From Posidonia oceanica (taxonomy: Eukaryota > Streptophyta > Magnoliopsida > Alismatales > Posidoniaceae), in NCBI GenBank assembly GCA_037176725.1, contig JAZBRS010000014.1:72584501-72648500 (forward strand): DNA of 64,000 bases, given 5' to 3'. Within the stretch, counting starts at the first letter, position 1. Each line of letters opens with the position of its first letter. Shown in pieces: positions 23,121 through 34,400 of this stretch. The notes under the pieces are model-generated. The model did no database searches and was not told the DNA's origin. It worked only from the letters and a program-made list of their open reading frames with translations. The translations under genes and the position numbers were made by a program.

Positions 23121-23741
23121 GAAGGGGAGCGATACCAGAGAGTAGCTAACAAGATGCCCTTGCTATCAGGAATGATACCAGGGGGTAGCCGAAGCGTCCT
23201 TGGCTTCGAGAAAGCGAAGAAATGCAGACAAAATTGACGTGTTTGCCAAATGAGTAGTTAGGGATACCAGCCTGGAGCGATCCAGGCAAAAGCGATTGCG
23301 GCGCTGCTTGCTTGAAGGCGGCATGGGTCTATAGAGGTTCTTGCATGCATGTTGATTGTGGGGGGAACTGTGCTGCAGCTCCCATGCTGGTTGCATGTTG
23401 CTTACGGGGGGAACTTTGCTCTAGCTCCCTTGCTGGTGAGAGTCTTGGTTGCATGCAGCTAACTCTCTGAAGTGCTTGATGCGTGTCCTGCAGGATCCTG
23501 GTAGGAACAAATATGCATATGGCAGGGCATGTAACACAAACAAATGGCGTGAAACGTCTTTGTATAGATTGAATATCTGGTTACACACCTATGCTAGGCA
23601 AAGAAAAAAAACAGCATGATTCAAAAAACTGAACAAGCAAGCAATCGCACGGATGCTCTAACTGGTTCGAGCCTTCTTCGATTTCCTAGAGTCAGAGAAC
23701 TGGGGGGCGCTAGGTGGGATCTTGCTGATGGGCCAGAGTCC
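23121..23741 (-). other. Element A untranslated sequence between hairpin array and ORF
   Basis: It holds one ~55-bp repeat pair around GGGGGGAACTNTGCT (about 23361 and 23407) and otherwise nothing I recognise. Confidence 0.5.
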
Positions 23742-24860
23742 CTACACCTCAGTGACATACTCAGGAGTGCATCCTGAGCCTTTGGCAGCTGCAATGTCTG
23801 CTGACTGCATGCCGTGCTGCATCAAGTCTGCTAGCTCTGCTGTAGCTACTGTTGAGTTGAAGGGATAGGGCTGCAGGAGGCGGGGCACTATGCTGTCAAC
23901 AAAGGTGCCTTGCCGGAAGCCAAACTGCTGCATGACCCGGATAGGGTGGTATTCCACACCTCCAGTGAATCTTGGCAGCACCACGAGTCGCATGTCGCTG
24001 GCACCGAAGAAGACGGTGAATGGCTCAGCTGCGGATGGGATGATACGCCAAGTTACTGCATTATTCGTCAGCTTGGACAGCTTCTCATACTCTTCTAGGA
24101 CGCTCTTGATGGTCCTTGCATGGCCGCTGCTGCAATATGTCTCGATGGCATGCCTCTGATGGCGTAGAATGTCCATCTCTAGGTGTGTAGCTAGTCAAAT
24201 CTGCACGAGTACTCCGCAGCCGTAGAAGTGGCGGCAGCGGTGCGAGATGCGGTCCAGTGCACGGTAGGTCTCTGCTAGAACAACCGATGCTAAGTCAAGC
24301 TGTTGGGTTGTCACAGCGAGTGCAATCTCAGTGAGCTCCATTGCGACTGTCATCCGGCCGTGGCTGAAGATTAGCTCACCCAGGAAGCGGATGACAAAGC
24401 TCCGAAGCCACAGCTTGTCTCCCAGCTTGGCACGCTTGTTTGCAGCTTCGTCGAAATATGCTAGGCGAAGCATGGGCACGGGTCCGCTGGTGCAGATTAA
24501 TCTTTGTTGGCATTCTACCGTGGTGAGCCCAGTTAGCTTGCTCAGAGCTGCTGCATAGCCGTCACGCCTCATGAACATAGCCGGTCCCATGATTTTGGAG
24601 AAGCTGCAGATCAAGCGCGTTTCTTCCAGCGTGGGCGTTAGCTTTGTCCTCCCGAAGTGGAAGACATGATGCGCTGGCTTCTAGAATCTTGCTGCAGCGT
24701 AGAGGAGATGCCAGCTTACTTCGACATCAGCTGCTTTCAAAAACTTGGATGGAATGCCCCATGTGCGTAGCTTCTCGCGGTCACCCTCGGTGAGCTTGCC
24801 AATCCACTCTCGCAGGGCATCTGAACAATGCATGGGGGTTACTAGAGTAGGATAACCCAT
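23742..24860 (-). pseudogene. DUF7745 / plant-mobile-domain-like accessory ORF of element A
   Basis: One continuous frame of 372 codons plus a stop, read from an ATG at 24860, interrupted by only two in-frame stops: TAG at 24681-24683 (codon 60) and TGA at 24195-24197 (codon 222). Both sit where the family has Trp (FxKP..V..FG and LVQI-x-L contexts). Motifs include LTPTLEETRLICSFS (about 73-87), VLAETYRALDR (about 195-205), FYGCGVLVQI (about 212-221) and EYHPIRVMQQFGFRQ (about 308-322), the layout of plant DUF7745/mobile-domain proteins. Such domains occur in host genes and as extra ORFs in Tat elements. The molecular role is unknown. It lies after integrase on the element's coding strand, and unlike gag and pol it has no frameshift. 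Confidence 0.7.
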
Positions 24861-26160
24861 TGCACAAGAGGGAGAATGCAGGAGGCTGGTGCAGAATACT
24901 CAGGTACCTGTGGCCAAAGGTTCCACTTTATCAGATCAAATACAAGCATGTAACCACTGGCTGATAAAGAAGCAGATTTCAAAGCTAGCAAAGCAGTTTA
25001 GCATGTTCAACAGTTAGCATTCAAAACGCAGGTATTAAGCATATTCAGCAAAGGGTAGTTCTGCTTGCACAGGAGAATGGCTGGTCGATGCTCTGGACTA
25101 GCGCTTTCAGAAGAGGTCAATGTATGCTCGCCGGAAGTATTGTCTCAGTGCTAGGCTTTGCAGAGTGGGATGATAAAGGAAAGGGAATGATCGATGCTGT
25201 GTATGCATGCATGGTTTATGATTGTTATTCGGTGGATATATGCATGAATTATGATTGCTATGTTATAGATATATGCATGATTCATGATATGCTGTAGCCC
25301 TCAGCATACGGAGTGCTTAGCGCCTGCTGCAGAGGAAGAGAGTGGTCCCTGACTCACTGGACTCTACTCAAACTCCTAACTTGCTGATGGCGCTTTGGAA
25401 AGGGTTATTGCAATGCTTGGGTAGTGGTGTTATGAGAATAGGCTTCGGGCCAAACTCTCAAGGACCTACACCTACTCTTTTCATTTTTTGCTTCTCTTTT
25501 TTTTTTCTTTGCTCCCTCATAGGCGTGCAGGTTTCCCCTATCCCTAACTTGGAGGTAATGGGCACCTGGTTGGAAGCTGGGGAGCTGCTTGCTAGACAGG
25601 GGTGGCTAGACCCTATGGGAGTTGTAGGTTTGCCAGGCGTGAACTTCGGCTCCTCTCCAAGGGAAGTTGGAGGGACGAGGTTACGCTGCACGCCTCTATC
25701 TCTAGGGCCTACTTCTGTCTTCGCCTTCTATTTGCCTATTTTCTTTTATGCCCATGCTTAGACATATATTCTTTTTCTCACGCTCTTGCTCACGCCCTAG
25801 CATTTTATCTCCCTCGGGAGGTGTAAGTCCTAGGGGGTTTGGGTATTTCACCTGTTTTCACTGAGTGGTGGCTCCCTCACTAGCTAAGACATCTAAGTAG
25901 TGTCAGGTGAGGCAGGGTAGACTCCTTCTAGAGCAAGCAAACACTTTCGATTTCATCATCGGGCCGGATGCAATGCATGATTTTTTTGCTTTTTTTTTGA
26001 ATGGGGTATGCTTTGAAAAGAGAGAGGTGCATGGAGATGTACAAATGCAGGCGTGCGAATGCAAGGAGTAGAACAAGAAGAGATGCATGAGGATGTGCAG
26101 AGGGTGGAGAGGCAAAAGGGGTAAGACAGGGATCAAGAGATTTGCAAGGCGAGGGCCGAA
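24861..26160 (-). other. Spacer between integrase and accessory ORF, element A
   Basis: No domain was recognised. It contains ATGATTGYTATGT-type repeats (about 25200-25295) and T-rich tracts. It could hold a promoter or splice signals for the accessory ORF, but I see none that I can defend. Confidence 0.5.
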
Positions 26161-27184
26161 CTACTGATAGTACTTCTTGAGGTAGCATGCATTGACCGGT
26201 TTTGACTACCCAACCTGGTCCATGTCCTCAAGAATGGCTGCGCTGCCAGAGAATGCCTGCTTGACCACAAAGGGGCTGTGCCAGTTGGGTCGGAATTTAC
26301 CTCGACCGTCTGACCGGTGGATGGCTTGGAGAACGAGATCCCCTGGTTGGAAGCTTCTGGGCCGTACTTTCTTCAGGTATGCTCTGGCCATTCGCTTCTG
26401 TTAGCAGCGAGTGTTGTGCATTGCTTGCAATCTGCGCTCGTCAATCAGGTTGAGCTGGACACAGCGGTCCTCAACCCACTCTGCTTCTTCCAGCTCCGCT
26501 TCTCGTAGGATCTGCAGCGAAGGGTTCTCTACTTCGACGGGTAGCACTGCCTCCATGCTGTACGCCAGCGAGTACGGGGTGGCTCCTGTCGAGGTCCGCA
26601 CTAATGTCCTGTACACCCAGAGTGCGTGTGGAAGCTTTTCATGCCAATCTTTGTGGGTTTCTGCTATCTTTTTCATTATTTTCACAATGTTTTTGTTGGC
26701 AGACTCCACTGCTCTATTCATCTACGGTCGATAGGGTGAGGATCTGTGATGCTTGATCTTGAGGTTCTGCAGGTACTCCTCGATCCTCTTTGCAATGAAG
26801 TTCGAGCCGTTGTCAGAGATGATTGCATGTGGGAACCTATACCGGGTGACGATGTTGTTTCTGATAAACTTCTCTGTCGCCACGGCTGTGACTGCTTTGT
26901 AGGAGGTTGCTTCCACCCACTTAGTGAAGTAGTCTATCGCTACCAGAATGAAGCGATGATCATTCGAAGCAGCAGGGTGTATAGTGCCGATGACATCAAT
27001 CCCCTAGGTGGAGAAGGGCCATGGTGAGGACATGCTGTGTAGTTGCTGTGGGGGAGCGTGCATGAGATTACCATAGATCTGGCAGTTGTGGCATCTACGC
27101 ACAAACTGGCAGTAGTCTACCTCCATGGTTGACTAGAAGTAGCCTTGGAGCATGATCTTCTTGCCAGCAGCACGCCGTTCAGAT
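26161..27184 (-). pseudogene. Integrase (main part), element A
   Basis: Sense order: the C-terminal part of the HHCC zinc motif (VRRCHNCQIYG near 27090), then the rve catalytic core with VAIDYFTKWVEA (first Asp), IISDNGSNF (second Asp) and the glutamate region AVESANKNIVKIMKK. Next comes ALWVYRTLVRTSTGATPYSL, then the C-terminal chromatin-facing region ending in NACYLKKYYQ and a stop at 26161. It would insert element DNA into chromosomes. Breaks: nonsense codons at 27004-27006, 26722-26724 and two near the C-terminus, a stop after GYF, and a 1-bp frameshift near 27160. The N-terminal part of the zinc motif lies 18.5 kb away at about 45707-45775, beyond element B. Confidence 0.85.
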
Positions 27185-27189
27185 GAGGG
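27185..27189. other. Target-site duplication GAGGG, left copy (element B)
   Basis: An identical 5-bp direct copy lies at 45702-45706, directly outside the right LTR. Five bp is the standard size for Ty3/Gypsy integrases. Confidence 0.9.
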
Positions 27190-27499
27190 TGTAGTAATCC
27201 CAATCAGAATCAGGCTTACTATTGGCGGCGAGGTCCGAGGAGGAGGGCTCAACTCGAAAACACTTAAAAAAGAGGAGAAAGGATAAGAAAAGAAGAAGAT
27301 AAGACAATTCAGAGTCACCACCGTGTCTATTATCGGGAGACAAGGAAAATCGGGGGAAATGAATGAGTTAACACGCAAAACCAAGCAAGAAATGCAAAGC
27401 AAAGCTATGCAAAGGAAAACAAATGCAAATACATGCAAGTGAGATGACTCATGCCTAGGATAAGGGCGATATGGTCATTACGGGCCAAAAGACTGGGCA

Positions 27500-27588
27500 A
27501 GGACTCCTGTTACGTGCGGGGAAGGTGTTAGGCACCCCCGACACGCCCGAGAATCGGTCTTTCTAGGCTTACGCTCGCATACGCAGGG
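27500..27588 (-). promoter_or_regulatory. Conserved R/U5 leader block, B 3' LTR
   Basis: GGGAAGGTGTTAGGCACCCC core with the flanks shared by the A and D LTRs, about 310-400 bp from the LTR edge, as in A. It can form the CGGGG/CCCCG hairpin on the element's sense strand. Confidence 0.72.
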
Positions 27589-27895
27589 AAATGCAGATTT
27601 AAATGCCTAAATGCCAATGAATGCCTGAATGAATGCTCATAGGTGTGCTCTAAGTGGTAGGATGCAATGCAAGGAAAGTAAACGTGCAGTCTAAATGCTC
27701 AACAGTGCTGTCTGTGTTCCGAACCGGGTGAAACCTGGCTCGTGAGAACTCCAGGCAATAAGCATCACCGCCCTACATGCAAATGCAAGCAGAAAAGCAA
27801 AACAACGGTAAAACCATGCAGATGCAGGCGGCATGCAAGAGAAAACCACGTAAAGCACGTGAAATAATGCAAGAAACGAGAGCGGCACGCAAAAC

Positions 27896-28212
27896 GGTGC
27901 AAGAAAACGAGATCGGCACGCAAAACAGTGCCAGAAACAAAGCGAGCACGCGAAACGGTGCCAAAAGCGAAGCGGGCACGCAAAACGGTGCCAAAGGCGA
28001 AGCGGGCACGCAAAACGGTGCCAAAAACAAAGCAGGCACGCGAAATGGTGCCAAAAGCGAAGTGGGCACGCAAAACGGTGCCAAAAGCAAAGTGGGCACG
28101 CGAAACGGTGCCGAAAACAAAGCGGGCATGCGAAACGGTGCCAAAAGCAAAGTGGGCACGCAAAACGGTGCCAAAGACAAAGCGGGCACGCAAAACGGTG
28201 CCAAAAGCGGTG
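27896..28212. repeat. 30-bp minisatellite, B 3' LTR
   Basis: About ten units of GCGGGCACGCAAAACGGTGC plus CAAAAGCGAA. Because 30 is a multiple of three, all six frames tend to stay open and give repeats such as GTQNGAKSEA. I treat these frames as artefacts. Confidence 0.92.
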
Positions 28213-31200
28213 GAATAAAACCTCGACAAAACCATGCAGATGCAAATGCAAAGAGAGAGGATAAGAAAAGCGAAAGGGGAGGCAAACAGTGTGTGTGTGA
28301 GAACAGACACTGTTTAAGGGCTACACAGAGTAGGTGTGAAGACCTACAATGGGGAAAATGAGCAAGTGGAGGGATTACCACCGCTTTGTGACTGTTTCCC
28401 ACTAAACTGCCCCACGATGTGTCTCGCACGCTGCCCAAAGCTCGCGGTGCGATCGGATCGTGGAAAAGGGGGAAAAAAGTCGCAATAAGTGGTGAATCCA
28501 GGGGAAACGCAACACAAAACACTTGGGAATACGCGAAAAGGGGAACGGAATTGATGGGTAAGAAGAGGAAGTCCTATTCTACAAGTTCGAGGAAACAAAA
28601 AGCGAAAATGATGCATGCAATGCAAATGGTATGCAAACGAATGCTGTGCAGGGGTTCAGAAGGACTTACCTGGAAAATCTGAGGCCTGATCTGAGATCTG
28701 CTTGGTCCATGCTGAAGAGCGCTCCGCCGGGGTCGTCCGGGTAGCTTATTTGAGAAGATCCAACGGTCGGATTGGAAGATATTCCAGCTTCAAGGCAGAG
28801 GGGCCAGAACAGGGGAGAAGAATAGATCTAAGTGTACAGGAGGTCCTAGGGGTGTGCAAAACAGGTCCTCCCTTGTGAATGGGAGCTAAAGACACTTAAG
28901 TGTGTGCAAAGGATGCAAAATACTAGAATGCATGAGTGCAATGCATGCAGAATGCAAGAAAAAGGCTTAAGGGTGATTTTTCAGAAAATTGGGGACTTAA
29001 AATGCAATTTTTGAAAGGGTGGGGGTCTAAATGCAAAGGTTTTGAAAAGTTTGGGGCTTTTATGCAAGGATTTTGAAAAAAGGAGGGTCTGCGTGCAATT
29101 TTACAAAAGACAGGGTTTAAAATGCAATTTTCCAAGATGAGCATGCATCAGGACAAACTTTTGAAATCATGTGGCAAGCTAGAATGCAAATTTGAAATCA
29201 TTAGGGCTAAAATGCAATTTTATAAGCAAAATATGCATTTAAATGACAGACAGAGGGCTAATATGCAATTTTCAAATTATGCAGGGTCAAAAATGCAATT
29301 TTAAAAGGAAAATATGCATTAAAATGACTACTGTGCATTGAGGAAGGTCCTATATGCAAAAATCAAAAAACATGGGGGAAATGATGCAATGCAGTAAGCA
29401 AAAATTGGAAAATAAAAGCTAAGTTAACAAGACAGAGGACTAAATTGAAATTATAGAAAACAGTAAGGACCTAAAATGCAATTTTATATGGCAAACTTAG
29501 TGCATTAAATCAGATTAATCGGCTGCAGGACTAACATGCAATAATCAAAAGCTGGAGGGCCAGAATCAAATTTATTACTGAAGGAAAGCACAGTAAAAGG
29601 ACTGACATGCAAATAAAAAGAACTACATGTTTTTCATGCAATTTTATATGGTTTTAATTCAGAAATAAACAGATTTAATCAAATAAAGGACCTGAACGCA
29701 AATAAGCAAGAACTGAGACCAAAAATGCAATATTTGGTAAAATATCCAAGGTAATAGGAAATAAATGCATAGTGAAATGGCCGACGGCCATGGACACTGT
29801 AGCAAAAGCTTCCAGTGTCCATGAACGCCAGCACAGGGAGGCTGGAGCTGCGCAGACCGGCGGGAAGGCTTCACCTGGACCTGACGTAGCTCAGGCGACG
29901 TCCGGCGAGGTTCGACGCTGGCTGGAGCGAACTGGAGAAGTCACCGGAGGTCTGCAGACCTTCTCAAGCGCAGTCCGGGCGGACGAGGCGGCGTCGGTGC
30001 GGTCTGAAGGCTGGAGCATGCTTCTGGGGCCCGTACGGAGCAGAGACAGCTGCTCGAGCGACGTTCTGCTGACCGGAGCGGTGGGACGTACAGCGAAGCT
30101 CGCCGGAGAAGACGACGCTGACCCGGCGATGACCCGGCGCAGGAGAGAGAGAAATCCCAGGCTAAAGGGCAGAGAAGCGAGAGAGGAAGAAGACTAACCT
30201 AGGGGCGAAGAGAAATACCTTTTCCCGTGGCTGGAGCGTCCTCTCGACGTCGGCTGATCTAAGGGTCGACGGCGAGCTCGGTCTGGCTGCTGCGGGTGTC
30301 TCCGATGGCTTCTGGGCGTCCGGTTCTGCTCAGTGCGATGCCCCGGAGCTTGCTGGATGCTCAGATGCGAGCTTGCAGGCCGGAGGCAGGAGTCGGCTTT
30401 TTTGGGTGCTGCTGGTTCTACCGGAGACGGGGGGAATGATCTGTTGCTCCTCGGACTGAACGGAACCTTCTGGCAGGTTGCTGGGTGTCTGGTGAAGGCG
30501 TGAGGGAGCTTGAATTGGTCAGGGGAAGTCTGTGGAAGGGGTTGGCTGATCGGTTGGTTCTCTGGACAGGAAGAGGTGCAAGTGTTTGTGGTGGCAGGTA
30601 GGAACTGTGGTGGGTCGCTGGGCTGAAGGCCGGGTGGTTTGGGGAGGTGGAGTTCAGGTGAGTAGGGTGCTAGGTTTTGGGAAGGTTTGGGACTCAGTAG
30701 CGGTGGCAATTTCAGAGGAGGTGGAGTTGGGTTGCTGTGGTGATTTCTGGTGGAACTGGGGGTGATTCTGGGGTGGAAAGGCTGAGGAATGGAGGGGGAA
30801 GGGTATTGGTGTTTTGGATGTGTTCGGGGGATGAAAATGCAAGGGATTGGATGGCTGGAACGGGCTTGGTTTCAGGGGAAGAGGAGGGTGAAATGCTGCT
30901 GGTTTCAGAGGAAGAAGAAGGAGTTTTTGCTGGGGAATTCTCTCTGAATTTCTTAGCTCTCTCTCTCGGATGACAAAAGGCGGAGAAGCAAGAGGAAGGT
31001 GAGGCTTTTATCAGCTGCTCCCGGACTGCTCGCGCGCTTGTGGAATTTGAATTCCACCGGCGCCGACTACTGCAGACGAGCGGCAAGGGAGACAGGCAGT
31101 AAATGCCCACCAGAAATGGCGCTGAGAGACGAGAGAGGAGAAGCGAACTGTAGGTGATCTGATGGAGGGGGAAGAATTGAATTCAAACGGAGGGAGGGAG

Positions 31201-32919
31201 CGCTGTTGCAGGCCGCGGGAAGAAAAGAAGAGCTGAAGGAGAAGAAGGAAGAAGAAGAGTGGAGGAGGGACGAACCGCGGGCCGGGCGCGAGCTGAAAAG
31301 GAAAAGAAAGAAGGGAGGTGGAACGGGCCGAACTGGGCCCAACAGGAGAAAAAGAAGAAGAAATAGGAAGAAAGGGAGAAATGGAAGGGAAAAAGAGGAG
31401 AAATAAATTAGATAAAAATAAAATAAAAATAGATAAAATTATTAGAATGATTGTGTTTTAAGTTAGGACCTTGATTAAGTTTTTTAATGATCGTTTTTGG
31501 TTAGTTAATTGGGCTTAGAGGGATTTTGGGTTTGATTAGGGTTTTAAGGGTTTTCTTTGTCTTTGATTTGTTTTTTTATTTTGATTAAATGTTTGTTAAG
31601 CCTTTTAGGTTGTTTTTTCAATTATGTTTTTCTTGTTAAATACTTGGGATGTTAATTAGGATTTTTTTTTTAAAGTTTGTTTTTAGATTAATTAGAATGA
31701 GTTTTGGCTTTTGATTTTAGTTTTTTAGGATTCTTCTTAAGTCTTCTTTGAATTATATTTTTGATCTTATGTTTGTTAAGTTCTCTTGATGTTTTTTAGT
31801 TAAGTTTCTCTTATTTAATTAAGTGTTTTTAAGTCTTTAGTTGTTTCTCTCTTTTTTTTTTTTAGTTAAGTTTTTAAATTGCTCCTCTTAGATTTGTTAA
31901 GTTAAGTTTTTCATTAATTATTTGTCTTAGTGTCTTTAATTGTTTTACTTCTTCTTAGGATTTGCTTTTGATTATTTTTGATAGGGTCTTCACTTTTGGT
32001 TGGTTTTGATTGCATTTTAGTTTTTTCCTTGATTTTACAGCATTTTCTTTTGGTTTGTTTTGCATTTTTTAGCTTGCATTCTTGGTTTTCCATTTTAGCT
32101 AGATTTAGTTGGGTTTAGGTTTTTAATTGTTTGCTTAATATTTTTAATTATTTTTCTTAGAGTTTCGGTTTGTTTTCCTTTTGTTTTAAAGTTTTTAGAG
32201 GTTTTTAAGGATTTTTTAGGGACTTAGCAAAAGAAAGAAAAAGAAAAGGAGAAGGAAGAAGAAAAGGGAAAAAAGGAGGAATAAAAGGGAAAGAGAGGAG
32301 TTGAAAGAAAATAATTTTTTGAAAGTCAAAGAAAATGCTAAAAACAAGATAAAAATAGGAAAAAGATTGAGAAGAGATAGGAGCACAAGGGGGTCCCACA
32401 GCCAGGCAAGAAAAAGGGAGAGAAGGGAATGCAAAGAAGGAGGATAATCAGGAGAGAGAGAGAGAGGAGAGAGAAAAGAATAATCCTGGAGAGAGGAAAC
32501 GATAATTTGGGTGAATGGAGGGCTTAAAGGTTTTGAAAAGGGGTGAAAATTGGGGAATGTGTAGCCTAGGGTCTCTAGTGTTGGTTCTAGGGCTTTGGTT
32601 TAGTTTTGAGAAAGTTTTGGAAGGGTTTTGAGGTGTAGAAAATGGGTAGTTTTACCTAGGTTTTCTAGGATTTTTGGGAATGGTTTCGGGTTGAAAATTT
32701 CTAAGTGTTTGGGTAGGTTTGCTAAGTAGGGGGTGATGGGTTTTCCTATGGTTTTTGGGTAAGTTTTGGGTTTGGGAAATAGGTGTAGGCTTAGGTCAAG
32801 TTTAGGCTTGATTTGAAGAGAAAGATGAAAAAGGTTGTGGTTGTTTTGACCTAGGTTTAGATCCAGAAGTCACCAGAAGGTCCCAATTGGTTCAAGCCTG
32901 TCAAGATGGGGTGTCAACA

Positions 32920-33068
32920 GATGCCCCTCCCTGAGCAAGGTCGAGTGGTGCGAGGCCGCAGCTCAGGGTTGACAAGACACCCCTTCTGACCGACGGGAGC
33001 AGAGGTTTGCTATGGGCGTGAGCTACTTATTCGGCGGATGCACCGAAAATCGTAGCCCGTTGCCGCAA
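32920..33068 (-). promoter_or_regulatory. Polypurine tract and conserved subterminal block, element B
   Basis: The minus strand reads GCTCAGGGAGGGGCATC (32920-32936) into the 3' LTR, followed outward by the block shared with A, D and E. Confidence 0.82.
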
Positions 33069-33472
33069 TGCAAAATGTAGGTGCAGACGGATGGGATGCA
33101 ACGCTTACGCTAATGCGAATGTGATGCCTACGCTAATGCCCATTGCGCTATGCTCCTCTGGGGGAAAAGCGGGTGATGCATGCACGCGGAAAAGGCGGAG
33201 AATGCAATGCAGGATCGTCGGACAATACTTCGGGAGAGCCGGACGAGGGGGTGCGCTGAGCGGTGTGCAGCTCTAGCGCAGGGGTGCCGTTTGCCAAGCT
33301 TCTGCTGTAGGCATAGGTGATGCAAGTGCTGAAAGTAAAAGGGCTGAATGTAATGATGCTGTGGATGTGCATGCGATGGTGGGCACGCAATGCTCGGGAA
33401 AGCGGAATGCAGAGGTTAGTGTACGGACCACAGAGGAGTAGCAGCGCAATAAGGGTGCGATGTTATGCAATG

Positions 33473-33945
33473 TTATGCAGTGGAATGCAGGGTATAAACA
33501 GTGGAGCGCTGGGCATACGAAACCGGGAAAACGATCCCAAGGCCGCATACTACTGCGAGTATCATCCACAGCCGGCAAGCTGCGAAAGTCTTACGGGTGC
33601 CGAGGATGATACCTTAGGCAATACACGAGCCAGGGGTTCGAATCCTAAGCACGCCATGTCCGTGCAATGATGAAATGCAGTACTAGAACTGACTCTACAG
33701 AGGACACAGGGAAGCTATATGATGTCATGCAATGAAATGCTAATGTTATGCAGTGGAATGTAGTGTATAAACAGTGGAGCGCCGGGCATGCGAAACTGAA
33801 AAAACGATCCCAAGGCCGCATACTACTGCGAGTATCACCCAAAGCCGGCAAGCTGTGAAAGTCTTGCGGGTGCCGAGGATGATACCTTAGGCAATACACG
33901 AGCCAGGGGTTCGAATCCTAAGCACGCCATGTCCGTGCGATGATG
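33473..33945. repeat. Duplicated ~200-bp unit with a tRNA-like B box
   Basis: The copies are 33473-33672 and 33746-33945, 273 bp apart and roughly 93-95% alike by eye. Each ends with CAGGGGTTCGAATCC (33631-33645 and 33904-33918), which fits the RNA polymerase III B-box consensus. No clear A box or tRNA fold is visible, so this is probably chance or a tRNA-derived remnant. Confidence 0.7.
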
Positions 33946-33989
33946 CGGTGCTGATGCCATGCCACACAATGCTATTAAACTATGACGAA

Positions 33990-34400
33990 AGGGGTGATAA
34001 GTTAACGGACTTATCGCCGGATAGTTAGGGGGTATCAGCCCGCTGAAGAGTTGACGGACTCACCACCGGATAGTTTAGGGCTATCAGCCCGAACGAGGAG
34101 TTAACAGACTCATCATCGGATATTTTAGGGCTATCAGCCCGAATGAGGGTGGAAAGGGGGCGGGATACCAAACCAGAATGTGTAGTAGAGGTCCGGAGAC
34201 GCTCCCGTGATAGTTGGGGATGTCAGCCCAATGCAGATGGAAGTGGGATACCAAGGAGCAGCAAAAAAGATGCCCCTGGTATCAAGATGATGCCAGGGGA
34301 CAGCCGAAGTGTTCCTGGCACCGAAATGCGAGGATGGATAGATGAATGGATGATAGGTTGACGAACCTATCGCCGGGCAGTTAGGGGAGCCAGCCCGGAT
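33990..34400 (-). repeat. Hairpin array 1, element B
   Basis: It includes 33996-34015 (GATAAG/CTTATC, loop TTAACGGA), 34048-34061 (GAGT/ACTC) and 34352-34371 (GATAGG/CCTATC, loop TTGACGGA). The hairpins are followed by GCCGGATAGTT and GGGCTATCAGCCC hairpins. The same motif grammar is seen in E and D. Confidence 0.85.

Larger units (their letters stand above)
27190..32919 (-). repeat. Element B 3' LTR
   Basis: It runs from TGTAGTAATCCCAATC to GATGGGGTGTCAACA. In + strand order it has U5 with the conserved block, a 30-bp minisatellite, ATGCAATTTT-rich modules (28960-29740), a GC-rich island (29770-31330), a T-rich tract (31400-32210) and a purine tract (32215-32500). Compared with the right LTR it lacks 92 bp at 29204/29205. 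Confidence 0.93.

Noticed and set aside
27777..28361. Lys/Ala/Asn/Gly repeat protein in the B LTR (and copy at 40446-41060)
   Set aside because: The 30-bp minisatellite keeps all frames open. Phe/His-rich and other products arise equally from the other strand.
33628..33660. tRNA gene
   Set aside because: Only a B-box-like T arm is present; the T stem pairs poorly and no A box, anticodon arm or acceptor stem can be drawn.
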